From Arundinibacter roseus (lineage in GTDB: Bacteria > Bacteroidota > Bacteroidia > Cytophagales > Spirosomataceae): a stretch of 64,000 nt of DNA. Under the pieces are notes generated by a model, which was given only the letters and a program-made list of their open reading frames with translations, was not told where the DNA came from and ran no database searches. Within the stretch, counting starts at the first letter, position 1, and every line of letters begins with the position of its first letter. The stretch lies in assembly GCF_004348825.1 (NCBI RefSeq), contig NZ_SMJU01000008.1:186001-250000 (forward strand), read 5' to 3'. Below are positions 42,907 through 51,294 of this stretch, one piece after another. The position numbers and the translations under genes were made by a program.

Positions 42907-44844
42907 TTATTTATTTAACGAATTAATCCAGGCAGCAATCTTCATGGCATCAGCCTTTGGCACCTGAGGCATTGCAGCCATGGGGGTGGCATAATCCGGC
43001 CAGTTTTCGGGCTTGGGATTATAAATCAAATCTACAATTTTCTCATTTGAATATTTCCGCTTGGCTACATCAACGTAAGCCGGGCCAACCACACGCTTAT
43101 CAACCGCATGACAGGCCAAACAGGTATTCTTTTCCAAAAGTGGCTTCACTTCTGCATACGTTGGCACTTTGCCGCCGGTAGCTGCTGTGGCTTTATTTTT
43201 TGCATCGGGCGACACGTGCTCAGCGGCTTTGGCGGCAGCGGCGGCTTTGGTTGTTCCGGCACTGAATGTTTTCAGTTCGGACACTTTTAATTTTTCTCCC
43301 GTCGGAATATTGTTCAACGTATAGTAGGCAGAAGGATGCACCAGTGAGTAGTACGTACCTGCCGCCCGGATTCCGTCCAGATTGAGGTGATGCACATAGT
43401 ACTGACGCAGGCCGTCGGTTACGATACGAATGGTTTTTCCATCTTCCGAAATTTTAATTCCCTTGATCGCCACTTCTTTCTGATTGATCGGTGGGCTGCC
43501 ATACACCGCATGATGCTTGTAAATGTAGCTCGTCAGCGAATAAGACGCCGGGTTTTCGGCAGACTTGCGGTCAACGGGCAGAGTAAAATTCACTTCAAAG
43601 CCATCGGGCATTGCTTTCACGGTGTACATTTCAAAGGGCATTTTGCCATTCCACACCAGGCGCTGCAATCCCTGATTGGCGTCTCCCGCCGAGCCCCAGC
43701 CACGGTTGGTTTCGCCGATAAACATGGAGCCATCTTTGGCGTACGACATCCGCAGCACACCCGACTGAAACCCACTTCTGAAATCAAAAGACGCACCCTG
43801 ATATTCGCCGTTTACTTTTTCAAGAAACACCCGCATGATTTTGCTTTGTCCCTGATCGCCCACAAAAAATTGTCCGGCAAAGGGCCCAAAACCGCCCTGC
43901 GTGTCATCTTTGATAATTTCTGCCGTCGACACGCCGTGTACACCATAGGGCAACCACACCGCTGGAAGTTGCACGGAAGGGTATTTTTCCTTCAACTGAT
44001 ACAGCATCCGGGGATTTGCCTCATCGGCAATATTTTCGGGTTTGATGTACCGCCCGTTGGCATCTTTCACTTTACGGTTGTCAATTTCACTAAAAAACTG
44101 CTCCTCAGTCAGCGTTACTGGTGAGCCATTTTCTTTGGCCCATTTCAAACCTGCCGGGTGGCCCATGAAGCTCCCTTTTTTTACATGAAAAATACCACCT
44201 GTACCCATCCAATCGCCCTGATTGTCGGTATAAAAAAGCTCGCCATCCAGCATACTGATTCCTGCCGGAGAGCGCACGCCCGTTGCATAGGGTTCGTATT
44301 TTCCATCGGGTGTAATCCTGAATATCCAGCCACGGCTTGGTACGCGGCTTTCGCCCCGCCACCATTCTTCATCACCAAAGGCTACGTTTCCACTGACAAA
44401 AAAGCTGCCGTCGGGCGCAATTTTTGGCCCAAACGAATACTCATGGTAATGTCCCGAAACCGGCCATGCATACACCGTTTCGTAGACGTCGGCCTTGCCG
44501 TCGCCATCTTTATCAATCAGCTTGGTCAGCTCGCCGCGTTGCGCACAATAGAGGGCGCCGTCTTTCCAGGCAAGGCCCAGAATTTCGTGCAAACCGCTCG
44601 CAAATTTCCGGAAATAAGGCGTGCGGCTCGTTGGATTTTCCATGATCCACACTTCACCCCGGCGCGTGGACATACCGAGCGAACCGTTAGGTAAGGTGGT
44701 AAGGCCGCCCACTTCCAGGATAATTCCTTCGGGAATTGGCGGAGTAAGAATTTTGTAAAAATCCTCTTCCTTAGGCGATTCCTGCGCTTTCAAAACCGTA
44801 AAAGCCGCCAGAATCAAACAGGTGATTTGAATAATTTTCTTCAT
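42907..44844 (-). CDS. Secreted beta-propeller (sorbosone-dehydrogenase-like) protein with C-terminal cytochrome c domain
   Basis: A 645-residue exported protein. After the signal peptide, residues about 30-420 form a propeller of the glucose/sorbosone dehydrogenase type (ILEVGGLTTLPNGSLGM, GLHEILGLAWKDGALY, LIDKDGDGKAD). A linker domain leads to an Ala/Lys-rich stretch (about 525-565), then a cytochrome c with the haem motif CLACH and a likely Met ligand in TPMAAMPQVP. It probably oxidises a sugar or alcohol and passes electrons to its own haem. PQQ binding is not proven. The DUF1080-PA14 gene lies upstream on the same strand, 92 bp away, so the two may be co-expressed. Confidence 0.85.
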   Translation of the reverse strand: MKKIIQITCLILAAFTVLKAQESPKEEDFYKILTPPIPEGIILEVGGLTTLPNGSLGMSTRRGEVWIMENPTSRTPYFRKFASGLHEILGLAWKDGALYCAQRGELTKLIDKDGDGKADVYETVYAWPVSGHYHEYSFGPKIAPDGSFFVSGNVAFGDEEWWRGESRVPSRGWIFRITPDGKYEPYATGVRSPAGISMLDGELFYTDNQGDWMGTGGIFHVKKGSFMGHPAGLKWAKENGSPVTLTEEQFFSEIDNRKVKDANGRYIKPENIADEANPRMLYQLKEKYPSVQLPAVWLPYGVHGVSTAEIIKDDTQGGFGPFAGQFFVGDQGQSKIMRVFLEKVNGEYQGASFDFRSGFQSGVLRMSYAKDGSMFIGETNRGWGSAGDANQGLQRLVWNGKMPFEMYTVKAMPDGFEVNFTLPVDRKSAENPASYSLTSYIYKHHAVYGSPPINQKEVAIKGIKISEDGKTIRIVTDGLRQYYVHHLNLDGIRAAGTYYSLVHPSAYYTLNNIPTGEKLKVSELKTFSAGTTKAAAAAKAAEHVSPDAKNKATAATGGKVPTYAEVKPLLEKNTCLACHAVDKRVVGPAYVDVAKRKYSNEKIVDLIYNPKPENWPDYATPMAAMPQVPKADAMKIAAWINSLNK

Positions 44845-44936
44845 TTCTTTTAGTTAAAAATTTTTGTCCCGAACCAACGACGGGCTTGAATGGATGATTT
44901 ACTGAATGTTCAGTGAAAAGGTTCTTATTATGCGGT

Positions 44937-46778
44937 TTAGAAAAGAATAGCGTAGTTTAGCTGCTCTTTTTCAAAAGGTACCAGCAATTCTTTCTTTCCG
45001 TTTACTTCCCGAATCACCGGTGCAGCCGCAGTAGCGGGAACCTGTATGTAGTATGATTTATCATCAAACGCATACAGACCGTCCGAAACTTTTTCAATAG
45101 ACTTTCCTTCGCCCAGACGAGCCATCAATCCTTTCACAGGCTTAGACAGTTTTACAGTACGGTCAAAATGTGCGCCATCCACAATTTTTACCTGGTCCGA
45201 AACGGAAGTTCCAAAAGCTTCATAGTGAAACGTTGGCAGGTCATTTTCATCTAACGAATACCCTTTGGGACGGAAGCCGCTCCCCGTCGTATCGGTATTC
45301 CAGGCCGATTGGCCCGTAGCTTTTCCCAGTAGAAGCGCATCGTTCAGCAGCGTCACACTGCCACGTGGCCGCGAAGAACCATCGCCCCGGTCGTTCCACA
45401 TCGGCGAGGCGTCCAGAAACTCCCCGCGCCACACCTGAAACACCGAACCTTTGTCGAGGTCATAGGAGTAGTGCAGATTGGCAGGACTGCCCACGTTTAC
45501 GTTGTGCACAATCCGCTGACGTTTTCCGTCCGCAGGGCGAACATCCATAAAACTACGCAGCACGGTGTTGGTAGCGGCATGAACCAGAATCGGGTCAGCG
45601 GGGCTGCCACCCAGTGTAGAACCCAGGCTATGGTAGGCAACCTCCCGGAAGCCCGGCCCGGCTACCCACATACCCAAAACAGGTTTGAGCCAGCCGTCAC
45701 GCTTATTCAAATAAATAGAAACAGAATGATCGCCCGCCGTTAGCGATGTTTTCCCAATCCGAAAATCATTGGCCGTTTTCCATTCGTTGGGCAGAATTTC
45801 TTTACCGTCAATTTTGAGGTAGCTATTGCCCGATGCCTGAATTTTGAACGTGTAGTCACCTGCCGTTGGGGCATTGTACGTTCCGGTATAAACCAGCACA
45901 TAGTTATTATTTTCTTTGAGTACATCCCAGGTGAGGGCTTCGCTTTTTCCGGTTTCGGCTACGGTTAGCGTAGCCGGGTCAAGATCCTGCGAATAATTTC
46001 CGTAGTAGGTTTTGTAAGTCAGGTTGGTGAGTGTACCGGGTTTTTTATCAAAATTATTCACAACCATATTCCGGATTGCCAGCGAGCCGTGATCACCCTG
46101 AATACGAAGCGGGCCCATGGGCACATCTGCCGACAGCGCGCCACGCGTAGGTCCGCTTACCTCCACATTTTCGTGAATCGTAATGCCGTTTAGCTCTACA
46201 TTCAGAAAAACAGCATTAGAAATTTTCTTTCCGGCGGCATCGAAGCGCGGCGCCTGATACGAGATTTTTATGTGCTGCCACAAGCCCGGCGCTTTGGCTA
46301 CATTCAGGCGGGGCGCATAGCCTTCATAGCCTTTTTGGCCTTCGGGTTTGGAGTCATCCCAGCGCTCATAAATCCCTCCGCAGTCGTTGTATTTGGCTGA
46401 TTTTTTACCCCAGCTATCAAAAAGTTGTATCTCATAGTTTCCTTGTAGATAAATCCCGGAGTTGGATCCTTTGGCCAGCATAAAATCCATCTCAATGTCG
46501 AGGTCGCCATGTGTGAAGTTAGAGATCAGTTCGTACTGATTTCCGTAGGTCCCCTGCTTATGAATGCAAGCCAATACTCCTTTGCCGGGAGCGGTTGTCA
46601 GGGTATTCGCTTTTGAAATATCCACCGTGGCATCTCCAACAATGCGCCAGTTGTCGGACTTGACGGTAAATGCCGAAAGATCGTTTAAAGGCAGCTTTTG
46701 GGCATAAAGTGCCTGACTTGCCATCAGGCCCGCACCAAAAATCAACCCTTTTAACAAAAAAACTTTACGTTTAAGCAT
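44937..46778 (-). CDS. Secreted DUF1080 - PA14 - unnamed beta-domain protein
   Basis: A 613-residue exported protein of three parts: a DUF1080 (3-keto-disaccharide hydrolase type, LamG-like) domain at about 30-240 with GSNSGIYLQGNYEIQLFDSWG; a PA14 domain at about 255-365 with YTGTYNAPTAGDYTFKIQASG and SVYLNKRDG-like strands, usually sugar binding; and a C-terminal domain of about 230 residues (KGSVFQVWRGEFLDASPMW, YSLDENDLPTFHYEAFG) that I also associate with haem-propeller proteins of Planctomycetes and Bacteroidota but cannot name. It is upstream of the propeller/cytochrome gene and divergent from the second DUF1080 gene. Confidence 0.82.
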   Translation of the reverse strand: MLKRKVFLLKGLIFGAGLMASQALYAQKLPLNDLSAFTVKSDNWRIVGDATVDISKANTLTTAPGKGVLACIHKQGTYGNQYELISNFTHGDLDIEMDFMLAKGSNSGIYLQGNYEIQLFDSWGKKSAKYNDCGGIYERWDDSKPEGQKGYEGYAPRLNVAKAPGLWQHIKISYQAPRFDAAGKKISNAVFLNVELNGITIHENVEVSGPTRGALSADVPMGPLRIQGDHGSLAIRNMVVNNFDKKPGTLTNLTYKTYYGNYSQDLDPATLTVAETGKSEALTWDVLKENNNYVLVYTGTYNAPTAGDYTFKIQASGNSYLKIDGKEILPNEWKTANDFRIGKTSLTAGDHSVSIYLNKRDGWLKPVLGMWVAGPGFREVAYHSLGSTLGGSPADPILVHAATNTVLRSFMDVRPADGKRQRIVHNVNVGSPANLHYSYDLDKGSVFQVWRGEFLDASPMWNDRGDGSSRPRGSVTLLNDALLLGKATGQSAWNTDTTGSGFRPKGYSLDENDLPTFHYEAFGTSVSDQVKIVDGAHFDRTVKLSKPVKGLMARLGEGKSIEKVSDGLYAFDDKSYYIQVPATAAAPVIREVNGKKELLVPFEKEQLNYAILF

Positions 46779-46942
46779 ACACTATTTTAGCTTAGATATT
46801 TATGAAAAAAATTTAAAAACGAAAATTACAAGGAAGAATCCGGAATTCGATACCCAAGTTGGTTAGAATGTCAAAGTTGCTGACTTTTGCAGTCAAAATT
46901 AGTCCTCTACCCGCATTTTTTTATTCAAAATAATTAGTACCT

Positions 46943-47701
46943 ATGAAAAAAGTATTTCTTTTCGCTGCTGCTTTTGGCTCCCTTCTTACAGCACAAGCGC
47001 AGCTACAGCCTTCCAAAATGACTCCTGAATCCAGCGAAATATGGAGCCCCGTGCCCCGAATTGTTACTCCCGGTGGCATGTCAAATGCCGTCTCAGGTTT
47101 TACTGCACCCTCTGACGCAATTGTACTCTTTGACGGAAAAAATCTGGACAAATGGCAAGCGACCAATGGCGCCGCCCCGGCATGGACTGTTGCCGATGGC
47201 GCTATGACCGTAACACCACGTGCGGGCGACATTCAAACCAAACAGGAATTTGGCGATTTTCAGCTGCACATCGAATGGCGTGCCCCATCCGAAGTAAAAG
47301 GCAATGGGCAAGGCCGGGGCAATAGTGGCATTTTTATGCAAGGTGTCTATGAGCTACAAGTACTTGACAGCTACAACAACCGCACGTATTCCAACGGACA
47401 GGCCGGCTCAATATATAAGCAAACGATGCCGCTCGTGAATGCCACCAAAGGCCCCGGCGAATGGCAAACCTACGATGTAGTTTACACGGCCCCACGGTTT
47501 AATAAAGACGGGCAAATTCTGATTCCGGCCTATATAACGGTTATTCACAACGGTGTTTTGATTCAGAATCACACGCAGATTCAGGGCACAACGCCCTACG
47601 TGGGACGCCCGACGATTCAGCCCCACGGACGTGGTCCTATCAAATTACAAGACCACGGCAATCCCACAAGTTTCCGAAATATCTGGATTCGTGAATTGTA
47701 A
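46943..47701 (+). CDS. Secreted DUF1080-family protein (3-keto-disaccharide hydrolase type)
   Basis: A 252-residue exported protein: signal peptide ending around AQAQ, then a single DUF1080 domain (about 55-250) with IVLFDGKNLDKWQ, FGDFQLHIEWRAP, GRGNSGIFMQGVYELQVLDSY and PIKLQDHGNPTSFRNIWIREL, the classic start and end of the family. Some members cleave 3-keto-glycosides after periplasmic oxidation; others are uncharacterised. It faces the three-domain DUF1080 gene divergently over 164 bp and is closed by its own terminator. Co-location of two family members suggests a joint role on oxidised glycosides. Confidence 0.9.
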   Translation: MKKVFLFAAAFGSLLTAQAQLQPSKMTPESSEIWSPVPRIVTPGGMSNAVSGFTAPSDAIVLFDGKNLDKWQATNGAAPAWTVADGAMTVTPRAGDIQTKQEFGDFQLHIEWRAPSEVKGNGQGRGNSGIFMQGVYELQVLDSYNNRTYSNGQAGSIYKQTMPLVNATKGPGEWQTYDVVYTAPRFNKDGQILIPAYITVIHNGVLIQNHTQIQGTTPYVGRPTIQPHGRGPIKLQDHGNPTSFRNIWIREL

Positions 47702-47723
47702 CATTCTTAAAAAAACTACGAAG

Positions 47724-47759
47724 GAGTCATTCTCAAATATTGGGAATGACTCTTTTTTT
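47724..47759 (+). terminator. Terminator of the DUF1080 gene
   Basis: GAGTCATTC (47724-47732) pairs with GAATGACTC (47744-47752), followed by seven Ts. Confidence 0.9.
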
Positions 47760-47831
47760 GGCCACCCTAGGGGAATGTAGCCGGGGCTTTTTTCGTTATC
47801 GTCCAAAACAGCAACCGATAGTAAAATCTTC

Positions 47832-48398
47832 ATGCAGGATATTGAACCTTTCTATAACTGGGAAAAGCATTATGTGTCTAATCGCGACAATAAATCCCCT
47901 TTCTTTGGCCGTGAACCAAATCTGAATCAGTACGAAAATGATATTTATGGCTACTACATTCATCCGCTTTGGGACGAAATCGGTTCAGAAACACTCTATG
48001 TAAAAGTACTTTTTGCTGACTATAAGCAACACTTTGTGGTCATCGAGCTTTTTGGCGAATGGAACGACACGCTGCACAATGACATCATGTTTCTGAAACG
48101 AAACGTGGTTGATGAGTTTGTAGCAGCAGGAATCAGGCAGTTCATTTTGATTGGCGAAAATGTCCTGGATTTCCATGGTGCAGAAGACGATTACTATGCC
48201 GAATGGTTTGAGGATGTGGAAGATGGCTGGATTGCTGCTGTTAGTTTTCGGGAGCATGTGGAGCAGCAATGGAAACGCTTTCGGCTGGACTATTACCTTA
48301 ACTTTGGCGGTACGCTCCAACTTGAACATTGGCGCACGATGCAGCCCCACGCTTTTTATCAACTTGTCAATAGTCTCATGATTCGTCGGTTAACCTAG
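47832..48398 (+). CDS. Conserved protein of unknown function, 188 residues
   Basis: A soluble cytoplasmic protein rich in Trp, Tyr, Asp and Glu, without signal peptide or membrane segment. Notable stretches are SNRDNKSPFFGRE at the N-terminus, HPLWDEIGSETLYVKVLFADY, FVVIELFGEWNDTLHNDIMFLKR and LIGENVLDFHGAEDDYY. I do not recognise the family or any catalytic motif. Codon use resembles the neighbours. It starts at ATG 47832, with no clear promoter. A very small membrane-protein frame follows after 38 bp. Confidence 0.72.
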   Translation: MQDIEPFYNWEKHYVSNRDNKSPFFGREPNLNQYENDIYGYYIHPLWDEIGSETLYVKVLFADYKQHFVVIELFGEWNDTLHNDIMFLKRNVVDEFVAAGIRQFILIGENVLDFHGAEDDYYAEWFEDVEDGWIAAVSFREHVEQQWKRFRLDYYLNFGGTLQLEHWRTMQPHAFYQLVNSLMIRRLT

Positions 48399-48436
48399 CT
48401 AAGTTACAACCGGACAAACTACCAAATTATCAGATT

Positions 48437-48520
48437 ATGATTACGGCTATACTTTTTTTAGTAGGTTTTTTTGCAGGATTATGGTTCCTGAAAAAGTATT
48501 TTACAAAAAAGCAAAACTGA
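48437..48520 (+). CDS. 27-residue single-helix membrane protein
   Basis: ATG 48437 opens a 27-codon frame ending at TGA 48520: MITAILFLVGFFAGLWFL followed by KKYFTKKQN. It is one hydrophobic helix with a positively charged end, the usual layout of a tiny inner-membrane protein. It stands 38 bp after the 188-residue gene on the same strand and before the terminator of the convergent thioesterase gene, leaving room for nothing else. The evidence is layout and composition only; conservation has not been checked, so it could be a chance frame. Confidence 0.45.
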   Translation: MITAILFLVGFFAGLWFLKKYFTKKQN

Positions 48521-48564
48521 TTCATTTCCAGGAATTTTCATAAAGCAACCTTGCCACAAACAAA

Positions 48565-48601
48565 AACAGGAGCTAACTCCCTTCATAGAGATGCTCCTGT
48601 T
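48565..48601 (-). terminator. Terminator of the thioesterase gene
   Basis: AACAGGAGC (minus strand, 48601-48593) pairs with GCTCCTGTT (48573-48565), followed by a T-rich run on the minus strand. The stem also reads on the plus strand. Confidence 0.75.
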
Positions 48602-48625
48602 TACATGGATTGAATCTGATAATAC

Positions 48626-49144
48626 TCAGGGCAAATCAAACAAAGCTTTGAGCTCCGTTGCATCGCCGGGATTCATGCGGCCGGCCAATACAAGCCGCAA
48701 CTGCCTTCTACGCAAAGCACTCGCAAACAACTCGTTATCTTCATCCGTTTCCGGTATCAGTTCAGGTACTTCAATAGGCCGGCCGTTTTGATCAACGGCA
48801 ACAAAGGTGTAAAAGGCCCGGTTGGTGCTGAGCCGCTCTCCCGCCGGAATATCCTCAGCCCACACTTCCAGAAATACTTCCATAGAAGAGTTGAACGAGC
48901 GGGTAACCCGGGCTTTCATGGTTACGATATTGCCGAGTCTAATGGGTTCGCTGAAAGACACATTGTCCACCGAGGCAGTCACAACGATCCGGTTAGAATG
49001 GCGTTGGGCAGAAATAGCTGCGCAAATATCCATCCAATGCAACAGGCGGCCTCCCATTAGGTTGTTCAGCGTGTTGGTATCGTTGGGTAAAACCATCTCG
49101 GTCATAGTAACTTCGGACTCGTGGGCTTTTTTGGGCTTTGGCAT
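48626..49144 (-). CDS. Acyl-CoA thioesterase (hotdog fold, YciA/BACH-like)
   Basis: A 172-residue cytoplasmic enzyme that hydrolyses acyl-CoA to free CoA and fatty acid. The hotdog helix and catalytic region NTLNNLMGGRLLHWMDICAAISAQRHS, followed by VVTASVDNVSFSEPIRLGNIVTMKARV, match the YciA/ACOT group, in which the Asn/Asp around GGxLLxWxD act in catalysis. The C-terminal 40 residues are charged and follow the single domain. It lies between a terminator and the minus-strand barrel gene, which ends 46 bp upstream of its start. Chain-length preference is unknown. Confidence 0.93.
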   Translation of the reverse strand: MPKPKKAHESEVTMTEMVLPNDTNTLNNLMGGRLLHWMDICAAISAQRHSNRIVVTASVDNVSFSEPIRLGNIVTMKARVTRSFNSSMEVFLEVWAEDIPAGERLSTNRAFYTFVAVDQNGRPIEVPELIPETDEDNELFASALRRRQLRLVLAGRMNPGDATELKALFDLP

Positions 49145-49189
49145 GTAATGGAAAGAAAAATTGATGAGTGAATTTTGTAAAACAGAAAT

Positions 49190-50044
49190 TTACAGGCGCG
49201 GGCAGCGCGTCTTTTTGCGTTGTTGGGCTAAAAATCGGGTAGTGAGCAGATAGTTAGCTTTCAGGCTCATGAAGATATAAGTATCCTTCACACCGGGATT
49301 GCCCCGCTGCCAGCCGGGTTGCCGGGCAGGTTCACCGATTTCAGGGCTGCGGTCTGACAATTGCCGGGCAAGATCATTAGGCAGAGCATCGGGTTGAGGG
49401 TAAAAACTACTTACGTCGTCGAGATAATCCGAATTCAGAAAATTATTGCACAGCTCAACGCCCAATCCCCACCGGTCGGTCAGTTTAAACGCCACGCCAA
49501 TGCCCGCCATGACCAGCAGGGGTGTACGGGAATACTTGACCGCTTCCGTTGTAAGCGGCGCCAGGCTAATCCATTCGCCGTTCAGATTGGCTTTGGGAGA
49601 AAGGTACGTAAAGCCAACGCCTGCCATGAAGTAAGGATTAACGGGTGCCTGCCTGGAAAATGAAAAAAGATCGGCCTGCCCACCTATATAAAAGTCAGGA
49701 TTTCGGGTTCGGAAAGAAAGGTTATTGACAAAATTGCGGGAAAACTTCTGGTCGGCCTGCACCTGATACCAACGAACTTCGGAGCGCAGGCTGAGGTGTT
49801 CGGACATGCGATACAGGGCTCCTAATGAAATGGATGGCCCCAAACCTAAATTATCAAAATCGACGCCGTCGATGAGGTCGCCCATATAGTAGGCGACTCC
49901 GGCGCCGCCTGTAAGGCTAATAACTCCCCGCGCCGGAATATGGCTCCCAAGGCCTTCAATGCGGGCCTGCGCGAGTGCAGGGATCGTTTTTGGGCCAAAA
50001 AAGCCGAACGTACTGAGCAGAATGACAGGTAAAAAATGTTTCAT
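49190..50044 (-). CDS. Outer-membrane beta-barrel protein, DUF6089-like
   Basis: A 284-residue exported protein. Signal peptide HFLPVILLSTFGFFG with cleavage near ALAQA, then a small barrel of alternating strands: ISLTGGAGVAYYMGDLIDG, LSLRSEVRWYQVQA, YFMAGVGFTYLSPKA and MAGIGVAFKLTDRWGLGVEL. The GxxYYxGDL opening is the mark of DUF6089-type proteins. The frame extends to 50233, but that extension would cross the 21-bp terminator stem, so ATG 50044 is the start. Function is unknown. The C-terminus is unusually basic (QQRKKTRCPRL) for a barrel and lacks a terminal aromatic residue. Confidence 0.8.
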   Translation of the reverse strand: MKHFLPVILLSTFGFFGPKTIPALAQARIEGLGSHIPARGVISLTGGAGVAYYMGDLIDGVDFDNLGLGPSISLGALYRMSEHLSLRSEVRWYQVQADQKFSRNFVNNLSFRTRNPDFYIGGQADLFSFSRQAPVNPYFMAGVGFTYLSPKANLNGEWISLAPLTTEAVKYSRTPLLVMAGIGVAFKLTDRWGLGVELCNNFLNSDYLDDVSSFYPQPDALPNDLARQLSDRSPEIGEPARQPGWQRGNPGVKDTYIFMSLKANYLLTTRFLAQQRKKTRCPRL

Positions 50045-50107
50045 GTCTGTGCGGGATTTTCTTTCAGTTGAAACGAAGTGTCCTGTAAATATGAGGTGTA
50101 TTTTGCC

Positions 50108-50152
50108 AAAAAACGACAAAAGCCGGAATATTTCCGGCTTTTGTCGTTTTTT
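50108..50152. terminator. Very long perfect hairpin, bidirectional terminator
   Basis: A 21-bp stem without mismatch: left arm 50108-50128 and right arm 50132-50152 around a three-base TAT loop. The stem runs from A6/T6 at its base to GCCGGAA/TTCCGGC at its top. It lies 13 bp after the nucleotidyltransferase stop and 63 bp before the barrel start, ending the former on the minus strand. Confidence 0.88.
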
Positions 50153-50165
50153 CAGGTGAGAAATA

Positions 50166-50468
50166 TCAGGGAATTTCGATCCCGTATTTTCGTACTTCTC
50201 CCAGAAAAACAGCGTCATCAAATTCTCTTTCAATCAGAATAGGTTCGATACGATCGTCAATCTGTTTTCTTAATTTCCACAACAAAGGACTCACTGAAAA
50301 ATAGTCGCCTTCGATGCATTTTACAACCACCGCAACGTCAATATCACTATCGGCAGCCTGTGTATTGGAGGCATACGGGCCAAACAGATAGACCTGTTCG
50401 AGGTGGAAATGGCTTTCAAGTAATTGCTTATAAGCTTTTACTTTGGCAATAGCTTCGTTTCTATCCAT
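50166..50468 (-). CDS. Minimal nucleotidyltransferase (MNT-like)
   Basis: A 100-residue NTP-transferase-fold protein. VYLFGPYASNTQAADSDIDVAVVV carries the G-x-x-x-x and D-x-D elements that bind NTP and metal; the usual G-S-x-A-R-G is changed to G-P-Y-A-S-N, so the Ser is lost. MntA-type antitoxins normally sit beside a HEPN toxin gene, and none is present on either side: the barrel gene and the DUF2807 gene flank it. It may be an orphan, or act with a HEPN protein elsewhere. It is separated from the downstream gene by a strong terminator. Confidence 0.82.
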   Translation of the reverse strand: MDRNEAIAKVKAYKQLLESHFHLEQVYLFGPYASNTQAADSDIDVAVVVKCIEGDYFSVSPLLWKLRKQIDDRIEPILIEREFDDAVFLGEVRKYGIEIP

Positions 50469-50509
50469 AGTAATACAGGCGGGTTACACGGATGGAACAC
50501 CTGATTTTA

Positions 50510-51202
50510 TTAATTAGCGCGTCGGATAGAACTAGCCCCTGACGAACTGGAACGAACATCGCGCGCACTTCCAGCATAGCTAATCTTGCTGGCACCACTT
50601 GCGTCGGCAGTCAGGGTAGAATTGGCCACCACCGAAGCACTGCTCGCACCGGAAGCTTCCAGATTAGCTTCTTTTACCGGAAAGTCCTTGCCGTTAAACT
50701 GCGACGCACCAGACAGATCGCCATTCAGAATGTCCGCTTTGCCAATCAACATGAGCTTTGAAGCACCGGACAAGTCTACGGTAACTTTGGATGCTGAAAA
50801 GTTCATTTCTACCTTGGAAGCACCGGAAACCTCTATGGCCATGGCCCTGCCGCCTTCAAAGCCATTGACACGCACGATGGAAGCTCCCGAAAAATCGACA
50901 CCATCCAAAGCGGGCATTGTGATTGTTACATCCACGCGTTCGCGATTTTTCTTCCAGCCGTTATTCTTATAGCCCAATTGAAAAACTCCCCGACTTACGC
51001 TGTGTTCCAGGTCGTTCAGGTCTTCGCTTCTGCCCGCTACCGTTACTTTGTACGAACTTCCTTTTTTTACATCCACCCGAAAAGCACTTCCCATGGAAAG
51101 TTTGGAAAAATCAGATACTTTGAGCGTGCGGGTAGTGGTTTGGGCCCAGGCAAAGGCAGTGGCCGACAGCCAGATCAGGGTAAGAGCAAGTAGTTTTTTC
51201 AT
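50510..51202 (-). CDS. Secreted DUF2807 (GIN-domain) protein
   Basis: A 230-residue exported protein with a signal peptide ending near AFAWAQ. The rest is the DUF2807/putative auto-transporter adhesin head GIN domain: SDFSKLSMGSAFRVDVKKG, VDVTITMPALDGVDFSGAS, then repeated LSGASKL, LSGASQF, ASGASSAS and ASGASKI turns of a right-handed beta-helix. It is followed by a basic end, SSIRRAN. The PspC-DUF2807 fusion gene upstream on the same strand carries the same domain, so they probably act in one envelope-related process. No enzymatic motif is present. Confidence 0.9.
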   Translation of the reverse strand: MKKLLALTLIWLSATAFAWAQTTTRTLKVSDFSKLSMGSAFRVDVKKGSSYKVTVAGRSEDLNDLEHSVSRGVFQLGYKNNGWKKNRERVDVTITMPALDGVDFSGASIVRVNGFEGGRAMAIEVSGASKVEMNFSASKVTVDLSGASKLMLIGKADILNGDLSGASQFNGKDFPVKEANLEASGASSASVVANSTLTADASGASKISYAGSARDVRSSSSGASSIRRAN

Positions 51203-51294
51203 GGTCTTTTAGTTGTAATTTCAGGTTTATGACAAATCAATTGGTTTGGCAAAAGATGCAGCTTCCCTGTAAAAAGTTGCACGTACTCTTTTTT

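Noticed and set aside
43160-43300. Ala/Lys-rich repeat-like stretch in the propeller/cytochrome gene
   Set aside because: It is a flexible linker between two domains, without a regular repeat unit at the DNA level.
43387-44124. A 245-codon open frame opposite the propeller/cytochrome gene
   Set aside because: It is His/Phe-rich, lacks domains and sits inside a well-supported gene on the other strand.
50045-50233. Longer N-terminus for the barrel protein
   Set aside because: It would run through the 21-bp terminator stem and place 63 residues before the signal peptide.
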